Assembly (NCBI GenBank): GCA_947179155.2
Contig: OX359282.1
Location: 2,309,001-2,373,000 of the forward strand
Direction of reading: 5' to 3'
DNA from: Hedera helix
Taxonomy: Eukaryota > Streptophyta > Magnoliopsida > Apiales > Araliaceae
DNA: 64,000 nucleotides
The position numbers and the translations under genes were made by a program. The notes below the pieces were generated by a model. The model was given only the letters and a program-made list of their open reading frames with translations, was not told the origin of the DNA and did not search any database. Numbering within the stretch: position 1 is the first letter of the stretch; each line of letters opens with the position of its first letter. This document shows, one piece after another, positions 23,377 through 32,860 of the stretch.

Positions 23377-24357
23377 TTAATACTGGTTGCCTGAAAGTTG
23401 AAACACACGTCCTCGAGTTAGCCTTGGACTTGCTATAGTTACTTCCTCCTTCCTTGCATCTTCTTTAGGTGGAGGGTTCTTGGGACATTGCGCAATTTTA
23501 TGACCTAACTCTCCACAATGAAAGCACGCACCCGTATTCCAATGACATTCTTTGTCTGGGTGGTTCCTACCACATCTCCCACATTTTAATTTGTCCTCTT
23601 GGTTTCTTTGATTCTCTCGAAATCTAACAGTTTGGGTATTTATCTTTTTCGTTGGTCCCCCATAGATCGACTCTCCCCCGAATGACTCATCTCTCTTTCG
23701 ATTGCCGTTCTTTCCATTCTCAATTTCTATTAGGCCCTTCTCAATTACTAACGCCTTATGCAGCACCGCATCATATGTGGGTAACTCAAAACACGCAACA
23801 CCATGCCTTATGTCGACACGTAACCCGTCCTCTAACCTACGGGCTTTTGTCAGCTCATCTGGTATTAAGGTCGGTGCATACTTAGCGAGCTTCGCAAACT
23901 CAGCTTCATATTCAGCAACCGTCTTGTTCCCTTGTTCTAGCCTAATGAATTCCCTCTCCTTTTGTGCCCGAATTGTTCTAGGAAAGTACTTGTTGGTAAA
24001 TGCCTCTTTGAACATGGTCCAAGTGTAGGGTACGGGATTTCCCTCGTGCTTCCTTTTCTCCATAAGCCACCAATCATAAGCCCCACCCTGCAGTTGGTAA
24101 ACCGCCAACGTCACCTTATTAATTTCAGTGCTCCCTAACAAGTCAAACGCCTTCTCCATTTCCTGAATCCACTTATCAACGATAACAGGGTCTGTAGTTC
24201 CTTCAAATATGGGCGGGTTCAATCGCTTGAATTCTGCTACTATACCACGTTGCCCAGACTGTTGATTTTGTACTAATTGGGCTAAGGTATTAACTAGCTG
24301 AGTCATACCATCAGCGCCACTATCATTGTTAGTAGAGTTACTTCTTCTAGGCGGCAT
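23377..24357 (-). CDS. Gag protein of the TR-GAG element (326 aa)
   Basis: Starts at MPPRRSN. A Ty3/Gypsy gag (retrotrans_gag) domain spans about residues 45-205 (EFKRLNPPIFEG, YDWWLMEK, FTNKYFP, EFIRLEQGN.TVAEYE.EF). Next come a basic stretch near 225 and two zinc knuckles: CGRCGRNHPDKEC at about 258-270, a variant with three residues before His, and canonical CFHCGELGHKIAQC at 278-291. The protein stops at LSGNQY, where autonomous Tekay/Del-type relatives continue into protease. It is intact and could build virus-like particles, but the element needs enzymes from a partner. Lineage is chromovirus-like by gag style, without a search. Confidence 0.92.
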   Translation of the reverse strand: MPPRRSNSTNNDSGADGMTQLVNTLAQLVQNQQSGQRGIVAEFKRLNPPIFEGTTDPVIVDKWIQEMEKAFDLLGSTEINKVTLAVYQLQGGAYDWWLMEKRKHEGNPVPYTWTMFKEAFTNKYFPRTIRAQKEREFIRLEQGNKTVAEYEAEFAKLAKYAPTLIPDELTKARRLEDGLRVDIRHGVACFELPTYDAVLHKALVIEKGLIEIENGKNGNRKRDESFGGESIYGGPTKKINTQTVRFRENQRNQEDKLKCGRCGRNHPDKECHWNTGACFHCGELGHKIAQCPKNPPPKEDARKEEVTIASPRLTRGRVFQLSGNQY

Positions 24358-24637
24358 TTTCTACACAATAAAGCAATCCCCACTAAACAACACTATACAA
24401 AACTAGTATCAAAACATATATCAATTTATTCAATAGTAGACGAAATACTAATCCGTAAAAATTTAAGTTCAAAATGCAAAATAACAACTAATCAGACAAT
24501 GCAAATATTTTTCACCATATTCTATCTCTCACTCCAAATTCTTAAATTTAGTCAAGACTATACCCACAGTTAACTCCCAAAATCACTTCCCAGGGAATGT
24601 GTAGGTTTTTCAACCTAACACATTACGAGGGGCCACC

Positions 24638-24649
24638 GCTCTGATACCA
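24638..24649 (-). other. TR-GAG primer-binding site (initiator tRNA-Met)
   Basis: On the minus strand TGGTATCAGAGC is complementary to the 3' end of plant initiator tRNA-Met. It lies four bases inside the 5' LTR. The leader to the gag start is about 280 bp. Confidence 0.95.
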
Positions 24650-24653
24650 ACTC

Positions 24654-26437
24654 TGTAACACCCCGAACCCGCTACAGGCCCGTAGTGTCACATGCCGCAA
24701 GCACAAAGCTCGCAAGGCAACAATATCAAAAGCGCAGCCCAAAAACCACACAACGATACTAGACTTAAAATCCAATAATCTTTCATTATCAAATTTCACA
24801 TGAGTTCAAAAACTAAATACCAAAAACATAACTTCGGAGACGCAGCTCCCTTAAACAAAAGTCTTATCAAATTCAAAATACTAATAACGCCATAACTAAA
24901 AGGACTTCAGCCATCCACAAAAGCATCCACATTGTTCGACTCTTAACAATGGACCCTGTAAAAGTTAATGTAAGGGTGAGCGGTGAAGCCCAGCAAGTAA
25001 CAAACTTCACTATTTAGGTGGATCAAGTACTATTTGCAAAAAAAAACTTTTTCGAAATACCTTTTGTTCAATAACAGTCATAAATATACTTTTTGCAATA
25101 ACATTTTTCTTAATAACAATAGTCAATATTTATTTTCAAAACCAAAATCAATAATTACAAAACACAATTCAAAGACAAATTTCGATAAGCTCAATATATT
25201 CGATCATCGATTTCGATAAGTTCAATATATTCGATGTATCTTTTAATCCACAGAACGACTAAGGTTACAGCAGCCCTGTAACACGGCCCTTATGTTCGAT
25301 AATGTCAATGATACGCCCCCTACTAAGGTATCTTATCATGCACGCGCCCCGAAGAGCACCCCCCAAAGGGTATCTAATGGTGTGCGCCTTAGTAGGTCCT
25401 AAATTGTTCCGGAACTAGCGTAAACACTAACGGTTTCAATACATAGTCGGACTGAGGTTTCTAAAAGCAACTTCTCAATATTTTCGATATTCCAAACTAT
25501 ACTTATTTCACAGTTCAAAATCATATAATCTCATTTTCTAAATCAAAATTCTATTTTAATACTTGATCCGGGTTTTTAACAAAATATAAGTGTAACATTT
25601 TCATTCAAATGGAAGCCTTAAATAAAGAATAACAATATTTGAAACAATACATTTAGGCATCCGAATAATTTCTAAAGCATACATAATTATAAACGATAAT
25701 TTTAAAATACTAAATAGCTCGGAAAGTCACTTACCTCGATATCGCTGAACACAAAATTAATAGCTGAACAGATCCTAAATATAAATTCAGGACAATTAAA
25801 CGTTATTAGAATAATTCTATTATGCAACATTCTTCTTATTCATTTTAAAATAGCTATAAGTATATCTTAAAATATTCTTTCAATCTTTAATTATTTTTCA
25901 AACAATTAAACCATTATTCCAAAACTTTAAAGTTTACTAAAATAATAATCTAAAACAATACTTAAAGTCAATAATATTAATCCAAAACTATTAGCTATTA
26001 ATCTAAATACAAAACAATAATTAAAATCAATAATACTAATCCAAAACTATTTACTATTAATCTAAATACAAAACAATAATTAAAACTACAAAAATAACAA
26101 CAATGCAAAAATACTAATTACTAACAAAATATACTAAATACTAACTAACAAACTAAATACAATACTTAAAACAATAATAACAATACAAAAATTTAAATAT
26201 GAACATACCCGAAAATACGAGTACCGAAGATTGTCTACGCCCTCGACACCAAAATTTTTAACTAAGGAGGTCTTTTATAAAAACCCCTCTCACAACAAAG
26301 CCTTTCTCAAAATGAAGGTCTTAATTGTTGGTGGCTTAAAACCAAAGGGGTAGAGTTATATTTATAGCTAAAGGAAGGGAAATATTTTAGGAGAGTGGGT
26401 GATGTGGGACTTTTCATAAAAGTAACCGGGTATTACA
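24654..26437 (-). repeat. TR-GAG 5' LTR
   Basis: Second 1784-bp LTR. Followed at 26438 by the TTAAT target duplication and then by sequence continuous with the P block. Confidence 0.96.
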
Positions 26438-26624
26438 TTAATACTCCATTTATTCCGCAAAAAGGGTCTCGTATGTAAAATCTACTACTAATATGTTTTA
26501 GACATTTGTTTCATGTTTTACCCCCGATAGTTTGTGGTTCAGAAATGGCAACACGACAATAAATTTAAGATGAAAAACTTGGGGAACAGAAACTCAAAAA
26601 GAGTATGCAAGAGGTTTGCAAATA

Positions 26625-26677
26625 GTCCCACAACGAGTAAGAGAAGTAGGAAATACACAAAGCAGCAGCCATATATT
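26625..26677 (+). promoter_or_regulatory. U5 snRNA promoter (USE and TATA), P1
   Basis: GTCCCACAACG at 26625-26635 matches 10 of 11 positions of the plant snRNA upstream sequence element RTCCCACATCG. ATATATT at 26671-26677 serves as the TATA box. The 35-bp gap between them fits the RNA polymerase II class of plant snRNA genes rather than the shorter polymerase III spacing. Initiation is expected near 26704-26709. Confidence 0.75.
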
Positions 26678-26703
26678 GAAGCCTCCTGCTGCAGCAAGAA
26701 ATG

Positions 26704-26820
26704 CACGCAGCCACGCTGTGAGCACAACGCGAACTATTCTTTCGCCTTTTACTACAGAATACCATGTGCTCGAGGCAAATAGTGGCATACGCTTATTTTT
26801 GGGGGACCACACCTTATGGT
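26704..26820 (+). ncRNA. U5 snRNA (P1 copy, mutated stem)
   Basis: U5 is the core snRNA of the U5 and U4/U6.U5 snRNPs; its loop 1 contacts exon ends. The invariant loop CGCCTTTTACT is at 26743-26753. Stem pairings are visible: GAGCAC with GTGCTC, and outer GCCAC (26710-26714) with GTGGC (26782-26786). An Sm-like site (cttatttttggg) follows at 26792-26803, then a short 3' hairpin (accacaccttatggt). In this copy the stem below loop 1 reads ATTCTTT against ACAGAAT, with one mismatch; P2 has a perfect AAAGAAT. It also has 'aacgcg' for 'aaagcg' and 'ccatgtg' for 'ccgtgtg'. These changes suggest decay or a variant U5. The 5' end is estimated from TATA distance. Confidence 0.88.
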
Positions 26821-26907
26821 TGGGTACCTACAACTCCAGTTAAGTCATTTGGCGAAGGCATCAATTACGCATAAATAATATATAAGTAAGACCAAATGCA
26901 TATAAAT

Positions 26908-26930
26908 ATATGTATATATATATATATATA
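26908..26930. repeat. (AT)n microsatellite, short allele
   Basis: Short TA repeat downstream of U5. The equivalent in P2 (44356-44403) is about twice as long. The rest of 26821-27660 is non-coding spacer between U5 and U2, also kept in Q1 and Q2. Confidence 0.85.
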
Positions 26931-27660
26931 GGACTGTTTCTTATTTACTGTATAAATTTTCATTAATCCAAAGCGTAACAGTATTGAATTTCTTAAACCA
27001 TTATTCTTTAGGTGAAAGGTAAAATAGTACTCTCATTTCACAAAAAGAGTAATTAGTCATTTTTTTTGTTGTTTCACATAAAGTCCTTTAGTATAAAATA
27101 TCACAATGTACTCAAGTTTGATTTCATATATTTTTATCGTGCCTTTACTACAAAACTAACAAGTACTACTAACTACTTAATATTTTTAAAGGTGATTATT
27201 AAACAATATCTTTAACATTTTCCGAGGTTGCAAATGCGACCATTTTTGTGAAACCGATGCAGTATATATAACATTACATGTATGAAGAAGTATCAATAGT
27301 TAAATAATCTGACAATTTATTTAGATGCACTACTGCAGGATTTCTCTAGCTTATAGGCTATTGTTTCCCAACATGACAGGATTATAATAATGAGAGTGGA
27401 GTTGTGGGAGTAGAGACTAGAAAGGAGCATGAAGATTAGAGTGCAATATATAAGTGTATTACGGTTGAAACTGAAAGGCCTTGATGAAACCAATCCCATA
27501 CACCACTGCAGGTCAAAATTCTTTAAAGTTATCTCTTCAATCAAAATCTCCAACTTTTGACAATATTTGCACCTAACAACCCGACATTGAACAAATCTAA
27601 AATAAAGGAATACGAGGCCAGTAATACAATAATACAAGTATCCAAGTGGGTGTAAGTTTA

Positions 27661-27711
27661 GCACCACCTCGACTAGTTGTGATGAACCTGTAAGGCAACT
27701 AAGCTTTAAAA
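27661..27711 (+). promoter_or_regulatory. U2 snRNA promoter (degenerate USE and TATA), P1
   Basis: GCACCACCTCG at 27661-27671 matches 8 of 11 positions of the plant USE and begins at -76 from the U2 start. TTTAAAA at 27705-27711 (-32) is TATA-like. The 33-bp gap is the polymerase II spacing. The USE is weaker than that of U5, so activity is uncertain. Confidence 0.6.
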
Positions 27712-27736
27712 GGTGAAGTGTACGTTTAGGTAAAGC

Positions 27737-27930
27737 ATACCTTTCTCGGCCTTTTGGCTAAGATCAAGTGTAGTATCTGTTCTTATCAGTTTAATATCTG
27801 ATATGTGAGCCAATGGCTCACACGATATTAAATTTATTTTTTGAGGGGGAGAGTTCATCACAGTAGCTTGTTGCTGGATCTCTCAAGTGTCGCCTAGGCT
27901 TTGCACTATAGACTTGGCATGGCGCACCCC
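27737..27930 (+). ncRNA. U2 snRNA (P1 copy)
   Basis: U2 pairs with the intron branch site during splicing. The 5' end ATACCTTTCTCGGCC, stem-loop I (ctcggccttttggctaag), the branch-site-recognition GTAGTA and the following TATCTGTTCTTATCAG region match plant U2. The stem-loop II region (atatctgatatg, gccaatggc) and an Sm-type tract (atttattttttg) follow. It ends at GGCGCACCCC, 194 nt, close to the usual length of about 196. Just downstream 'caaatcagttaca' is close to the plant snRNA 3'-end box (CA-N3-10-AGTNNAA). The 5' half looks fully conserved; the 3' half varies more. It lies 0.9 kb downstream of U5, and U2-U5 pairing is known in plant genomes. Confidence 0.92.
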
Positions 27931-28412
27931 ACCAAATCAGTTACAATGTTTATACATGCAACTATTATGATCTCGTATTGTTCTGATAGCATCAACATAT
28001 TACCCAACTGCTGCACCAACATATGGCAAACGCTGTACATAGCCAAGATCCTTGAAAATTTCCAAACATCTGATTGAAAGGTGAAGGAAGCTATGGTGCT
28101 GTGTCTGATTTCCCATGAGGCACCAAGGCATGTATCTAGGCCTGAAGTTTAATATGCATCTGTTGTAACATACATGAATAACCTCAATTGTTGCATATAA
28201 TTCTGTAGTATTTTTTTTTGGAACTTCAAAGCATTAACTTTTGTTATTAGAAGAAAACCGGGGCTTAAAGTTTGTAACTTTAACCTAAGATGAATGAGTG
28301 CAAATAAAAAGCAATTGGATTTTCTGGACTTGGGGTAAACCAATTGAGAGGACAACGAAATTCTCCATATATGGAGTAGCAGTATAATTTTTGATGTAAT
28401 CAGCCAAAGTTT
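27931..28412. other. Non-coding spacer after U2
   Basis: U2 downstream flank shared with P2 up to 28375, then P1-specific sequence. No frame or RNA was recognised. Confidence 0.6.
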
Positions 28413-28520
28413 TTGGCTGGTTATTCTAAGACCTTTACAAAAGGAACCCTACCTATAAGCGAAGAAGCGTTGAGCGCCGCAGAGTTCGACGTCTACAGAA
28501 TGCACAAAAGGAAAGCATTA

Positions 28521-28527
28521 TTTATAA
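28521..28527 (+). promoter_or_regulatory. TATA-like box upstream of U3
   Basis: TTTATAA at -29 to -23 from the U3 5' end. No USE-like motif stands at the expected distance upstream. Plant U3 genes are polymerase III transcribed from USE plus TATA, so the promoter looks incomplete. Confidence 0.4.
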
Positions 28528-28549
28528 CCCCAACTCAATTGACTATATC

Positions 28550-28660
28550 ACGACATTACTTGAACAGGATCTGTTCTATAGGCTTGTACTTCTGTATTCT
28601 TGATTTCTAAGGAGGCAGGTAACCATGCCTGGTGGATGAATCATGAAGGCATGGCTAGAG
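28550..28660 (+). pseudogene. U3 snoRNA, 5' half, truncated
   Basis: U3 guides early pre-rRNA cleavage in the nucleolus. The sequence begins ACGACATTACTTGAAC and continues through the plant U3 box A/A' region (ggatctgttctatagg, gtacttctg), then 'gatttctaaggaggcagg', 'ggtggatgaatcatgaagg' and 'catggctagagcg'. These are all phrases of the 5' half of plant U3. At 28660 it joins LTR-like sequence ('cgtaagttcattg') that in P2 follows a different left flank. The 3' half with boxes B, C and D is absent. The junction shares the bases CGT, suggesting microhomology joining. It is not a functional U3 gene as it stands. Confidence 0.82.
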
Positions 28661-28963
28661 CGTAAGTTCATTGATAAAAATGTGCAGTTAATTTTGAACA
28701 TCGCATGTGATTATAAATCAAGTAAACTAATTAATATAATTAGTCATTAATAAAACTTGCGTATGACATTTAATATATTATTTAATAAGTCCAAAATATT
28801 TGGATAATTGGTGTATTAACCTAGAGATATTTAATATCAAGAAATTGATAAGTGTGGGAATTAATTAATTATTCAATTAAATTTGAATAAAGTTTTGGTA
28901 ACAAAATGGGTAAATTAATTAATGTGATTATTAATTAATGTGAAGTGGGAATAATATTTAAAG

Positions 28964-30829
28964 TTATCTGCTTGTTATTGTTATGGAGGTTTTTTCAATG
29001 ATTCTCTCTAAAGGGGTAAGGGATTCAAATTTTAAATATCATTGGAGGACCAAGCAAATTGGGTTAACTCACCTATGTTTCGCGGATGATCTTGCTCTTT
29101 TCTGTCATGGTGATATCCAATCAGTGAGAATCCTGAAGTCTTGCTTGGAGAAATTTTCTAGTGTCTCTGGGCTACAACTTAACCTCTCCAAAAGTCAATG
29201 TTATTTGGCTCACGTTCCTGTTGATCAGGTTGAATCCATTAAAACTTGTCTTGGCTTCAGCTTGGGTTCATTTCCTGCAAAATTTCTGGGCTTGCCTCTT
29301 ATCACAACAAAGTTGTCTCTGACTGATTGTCAACCTCTCATTGATAAAGTTAGAAACAGGATTTTATCTTGGACAAATAACTTTCTCTCTTATGCTGGTA
29401 GACTCCAATTGATAAAATCTGTTCTCTTCTCTATTCAATCCTTCTGGGCTTCTCATTTTCTGCTTCCCGCTGCTGTTATAAAGGAGGTAAAGAGGCTTTT
29501 GAGCAGATTCCTTTGGAAAGGAAATATTGAAATGAAAAATGGTGCAAAGGTCTCTTGGAGTAAAATCTCGGTGCCTTTTTGTGAAGGAGGTTTGGGTATA
29601 AAGTCGCTGGAAGATTGGAACTCGGCTCTTATTCTGCACAAGTTGTGGCAGATTATTAATCCTGCTTCAAAATCTTTATGGGCTTTTTGGGTCAGCTCTT
29701 ACCATATAAAGGATAAATTCTTCTGGTGCCTTCCTATTCCACAAGACTGTTCTTGGATTTGGAGGAAAGTCCTCAATTCTAGAGCTATTGCTGCTAAGCA
29801 TATCAGGTACATTGTTGGCAATGGAGAGTCAATTAGTCTCTGGTTCGATCCATGGCTCTCTGTAGAGCCCTTAGCGACCTCTGTTCATTCCTCTATTATC
29901 AGATTTTCTAGGCTTGGTCAACATGCAAAAGTTAGTAGTATTATTAGAAATTCTACTTGGAATTTACCTTCTTCTACTCATACTAGTATTGCTGATTTTC
30001 GTAGCTCTTTTGACTTTACTAGAGCTTGTAATTCTGAAGTTTCTGACACCCTGCTTTGGGAAAATGTTCCTGCTGTTGAAGTTAGTGCCTCAAAGATTTG
30101 GAATTCGATAAGATACCGAAATCAAGTTATTCTATGGGACAAGTTGGTCTGGCATAAAGTTTTGACTCCGAGGATTTCTTTCATTCTCTGGCTTGCTCAT
30201 CACAAAGGTCTGAGAACCATGGACAGATTAATGGGATTTGGAATTGATGTCAATGCCACTTGTGTGTTTTGCAAAAAAGATATGGAAACTTTCGATCATC
30301 TTTTTTTCAACTGTCAATATTCCTTCCAGACCCTTGTCTCTGTGATGAGAAGATGCGGTTGGAGAGGTTTGTCCAGATTTTGGGAAAACATTACTCATTG
30401 CATTTTAGCTTGTTCTAATGGGGGAATCCGAAGTGATATCATGAAGCTTGGTTTTGGTGCTGTGGTTTATTATATTTGGCGAGAGAGAAATGCGCGTCTT
30501 CATCATGTTGGATCTATTCCAGCTAGAACTATGGTGAAGGATATTTTGCATATTATTAAATGCAAGCTTTGTTCTTATATGAAATTCCAAAAAGTAAAAT
30601 CTAGATTCCCTTTTAGGTTCCTACAGCTGTAATCTTATTTAGCCATGAGATCCTGATTTTGTTTTGCTGGCTTTCATTGACCATCCTGATTTGGTTGTGC
30701 CATCTGTAGGACTCCCTTTCTTCTGTTGGTTGTGCCTTTGTTTGATCTGGGGCATGCCCCTCTGCCATTGTACTATGTTCCTTTTTTAATACAAAATTTA
30801 ATTTAGCAAAAAAAAAAAAAAAAAAAAAA
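28964..30829 (+). mobile_element. 5'-truncated L1-type LINE
   Basis: Starts abruptly inside the reverse transcriptase and ends in a 3' UTR followed by 22 A residues (30808-30829). The empty site in P2 shows the precise limits: flank ends 'aaagtt' and resumes 'taattaatgg', with 14 bp (46265-46278) missing from P1. So this insertion made a small target deletion rather than a duplication. It is P1-specific. Confidence 0.93.
28965..30632 (+). CDS. LINE ORF2 C-terminal part (RT palm plus zinc-binding domain)
   Basis: The frame is open from the 5' junction (28965); the first Met is at 28983, giving 549 residues. Near the start it carries VMEVFS, then LTHLCFADDLALF, the RT catalytic FADD box. The thumb region follows (LQLNLSKSQ, KFLGLPL, LSWTNNFLSYAGR). 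A C-terminal zf-RVT domain has WxKLVWHKVLTPRISFILW and C..C....F.HLFF.C. It ends naturally at RFPFRFLQL with TAA. The endonuclease and the front of RT are missing through 5' truncation, so it cannot mobilise itself. No stop or frameshift exists in the retained part, which fits a young insertion. Confidence 0.93.
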   Translation, partial: YLLVIVMEVFSMILSKGVRDSNFKYHWRTKQIGLTHLCFADDLALFCHGDIQSVRILKSCLEKFSSVSGLQLNLSKSQCYLAHVPVDQVESIKTCLGFSLGSFPAKFLGLPLITTKLSLTDCQPLIDKVRNRILSWTNNFLSYAGRLQLIKSVLFSIQSFWASHFLLPAAVIKEVKRLLSRFLWKGNIEMKNGAKVSWSKISVPFCEGGLGIKSLEDWNSALILHKLWQIINPASKSLWAFWVSSYHIKDKFFWCLPIPQDCSWIWRKVLNSRAIAAKHIRYIVGNGESISLWFDPWLSVEPLATSVHSSIIRFSRLGQHAKVSSIIRNSTWNLPSSTHTSIADFRSSFDFTRACNSEVSDTLLWENVPAVEVSASKIWNSIRYRNQVILWDKLVWHKVLTPRISFILWLAHHKGLRTMDRLMGFGIDVNATCVFCKKDMETFDHLFFNCQYSFQTLVSVMRRCGWRGLSRFWENITHCILACSNGGIRSDIMKLGFGAVVYYIWRERNARLHHVGSIPARTMVKDILHIIKCKLCSYMKFQKVKSRFPFRFLQL

Positions 30830-32757
30830 TAATTAATGGACTAGTCTATTTGCTTATTTAACAAGTTCAATTAACTATTTAATTAAGGATTTGAGGGTTT
30901 ATTGTGTGGGATTAAATTAATTAGTCTAATAAACTAATTAATGAGAGTTTAATTGGATGTCCAATAACTTAATTGGTCAAGTCCAACATGTTGGTAGAAT
31001 TATTAGTCCAATTAAATTAAATTATGAGTTTAAATGACTTAATTTAAAGTCAATTATTTGACTACCTTCTAGAAACATGCAAATGGACAAATTAACAATT
31101 AAAAATTAAATCAAAAATGCTAGATTCGGGAGATTTAGAGGAAATGACCGATTATGTCATAGCTAAGGAAGCTAGGATTGATTTGTTGTCCAAAAATATA
31201 CAAGCAATCCCTTAAATTATGGACCAAGTTTGACTTTGTGAATTGCTAGCCAAAAATGATATATACATGTATTGTATCTATCATTTTCTACCTCAATAAA
31301 TATGAAGCATTGCTAATGTGTTGGGGGTTGGGAGGATTGCAAGCTCTCTTCACAAATTGGTTGAGTGCGTTGAGTGAGTTGGAAATGAGTTCCACTAGTA
31401 ACTCTAGTAGTGAGTTAGCGAGTTAAGGTGAGTTCATCCACCGAGTCAACCGAGTTAGGCCGAGTCAAGCGAGTCGAGCTTATTTTTTGAACGAGATAGG
31501 CCCGGGATGTTCATAAGCTACTCGGGTAGAGAAGGAAGCAAGTACACAAAAACCCAAAAAGGTTAGAAAACCCTAAAAACCCTAGTTATGCTTGTTCTGT
31601 GATTAAAAATTTAAATAAATGGCAAAAATACCATCTTTATGTTCTTTAAGTCTAGATCCATGCTAGATATGTTAACTAAGTGTTTCATGGATTTTTGGTA
31701 TGGATCCATAAGCATTTATGTGAAAAAAGTTAGCCAAAATATGCAAAATCATGTTTTCCGGAAAGTTAGAAATTGAACAGTACATTGCTGGAATTACTGT
31801 TCACGACCGGAAAATTGGATTCTCAATCCGTCAATTTTGTTGGGTAGATCTTGAAGTTATGTAAATTCTGAAACTTGAATGACTAAAATCCGAGTTAAAA
31901 TGAATTAGTTATGATTTTTCTAGCAAAACACTCCACTGTTGGAAGTTTTGCGTGAACAGTCCAGTTCCAGGTTGTTTTCGAAGGTCAAATCGTGTCCGAA
32001 AAATTAATTCGATAATGGAAAATTGTAGTTCGGGAAGTCATGATTCCAACAATATAAAGTAGAGCACCATCCAAGTATAAACCTCCTAGACCCAAGCATC
32101 CATGACCTCCATCAATGGTTTCAAGCTTACTCTTCTAGCTTCTTCATTGTATATTCCAAAAATTGAAGGTTTTGGGATGGAAAATCCAAGGTTTGGCAAC
32201 CTCCCATGGAAGAAGATCATAACCCCTCTTCTTCTCCCAAACCCTAGCCTCTCTCTCTCAGCCCCCAAATGAATTAAGGAAATGAAAGATATGATATTAG
32301 GGCTGAAAAACTGAACTAAAAAGCTGATCTACCGACCTGTTATAGTGCACCGAAGCGGCGATAGCAAGGCACTGCTACGACACAGAACCCTGTTGTTTCT
32401 GAGTTTTTGTACTAGCGTCGTGGCGCTCATTTTAACGACTGCGGCGGTGGCCCTTTTTGTAGAATTACCAAAATGCCATCTAACTATAATTTTCCTACAA
32501 AATAAAAATAAATTTAAAACATATAATTACTATAAATAAACTAAAACATAATTAAAACTAATATTAACAACATTTATAGCAATAATAATAATAATAATAA
32601 ATACACATAACTTAACATAAAACACTTAAAATTAATAGAAAGCATAATTTAGAACAATAACATTAAAAACACATAAAAATCAACTAAAATGCTAAAGAAT
32701 TCACAAAATCAATAAGTTCAAAAGTATTCAATATATAGGTATAAAAACAAGTCATCA

Positions 32758-32817
32758 CTTGTACTTCTGTATTCTTGATTTCTAAGGAGGCAGGTAACCA
32801 TGTCTAGTGGATGAATC
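32758..32817 (+). pseudogene. U3 snoRNA internal fragment
   Basis: Sixty bases from CTTGTACTTCTG to GTGGATGAATC repeat part of the U3 sequence at 28583-28642, with two substitutions (catgTctAgtgg). It begins immediately after the LTR-like end 'gtcatca' and then diverges. The same fragment is in P2 at 48206-48265. It is either the right flank of an LTR insertion into an old U3 gene or a separate U3-derived piece. Confidence 0.75.
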
Positions 32818-32860
32818 TGTGAATTTTATAGTTATGTTTTTATTATTGAAGTTCATTGGG

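Larger units (their letters stand above)
21498..26437 (-). mobile_element. Gag-only Ty3/Gypsy retrotransposon (TR-GAG type)
   Basis: A 4940-bp element with two 1784-bp LTRs, a 5-bp target duplication (TTAAT at 21493-21497 and 26438-26442), an initiator-Met tRNA PBS, a PPT and a single gag frame. Protease, reverse transcriptase, RNase H and integrase are all absent, since only 95 bp separate the gag stop from the 3' LTR. This matches non-autonomous terminal-repeat retrotransposons with a GAG domain described in plants. I found one difference between the LTRs, so the insertion is very young. The empty site survives in P2 near 43885-43894. Confidence 0.95.
28661..32757 (+). mobile_element. Long LTR-like segment of block P, interrupted by a LINE
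   Basis: About 2.2 kb of LTR-like DNA once the LINE is removed. It has a U3-like AT-rich region, a (degenerate) TATA position, a GAGT-rich stretch (31375-31460, many 'gagtt' and 'gagtc' units), 'ccctaaaaaccctag', U5-like phrases ('attactgttcacg', 'gaaaattgtagttcggg') and an end 'agtcatca'. The P2 copy still has an end TGATAGGGAC at 45875. P1 lacks it, and its TATA reads 'caataaat' where P2 has 'tataaat'. No internal coding region remains. It resembles long solo LTRs of Ty3/Gypsy elements. Confidence 0.5.

Noticed and set aside
27317..27667. 116-residue minus-strand frame upstream of U2, also at 44769-45119
   Set aside because: Covers the U5-U2 spacer and the U2 promoter on the other strand; no domain is recognisable.
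28413..28610. 65-residue plus-strand frame
   Set aside because: Its second half is U3 snoRNA sequence, so it is not a protein gene.
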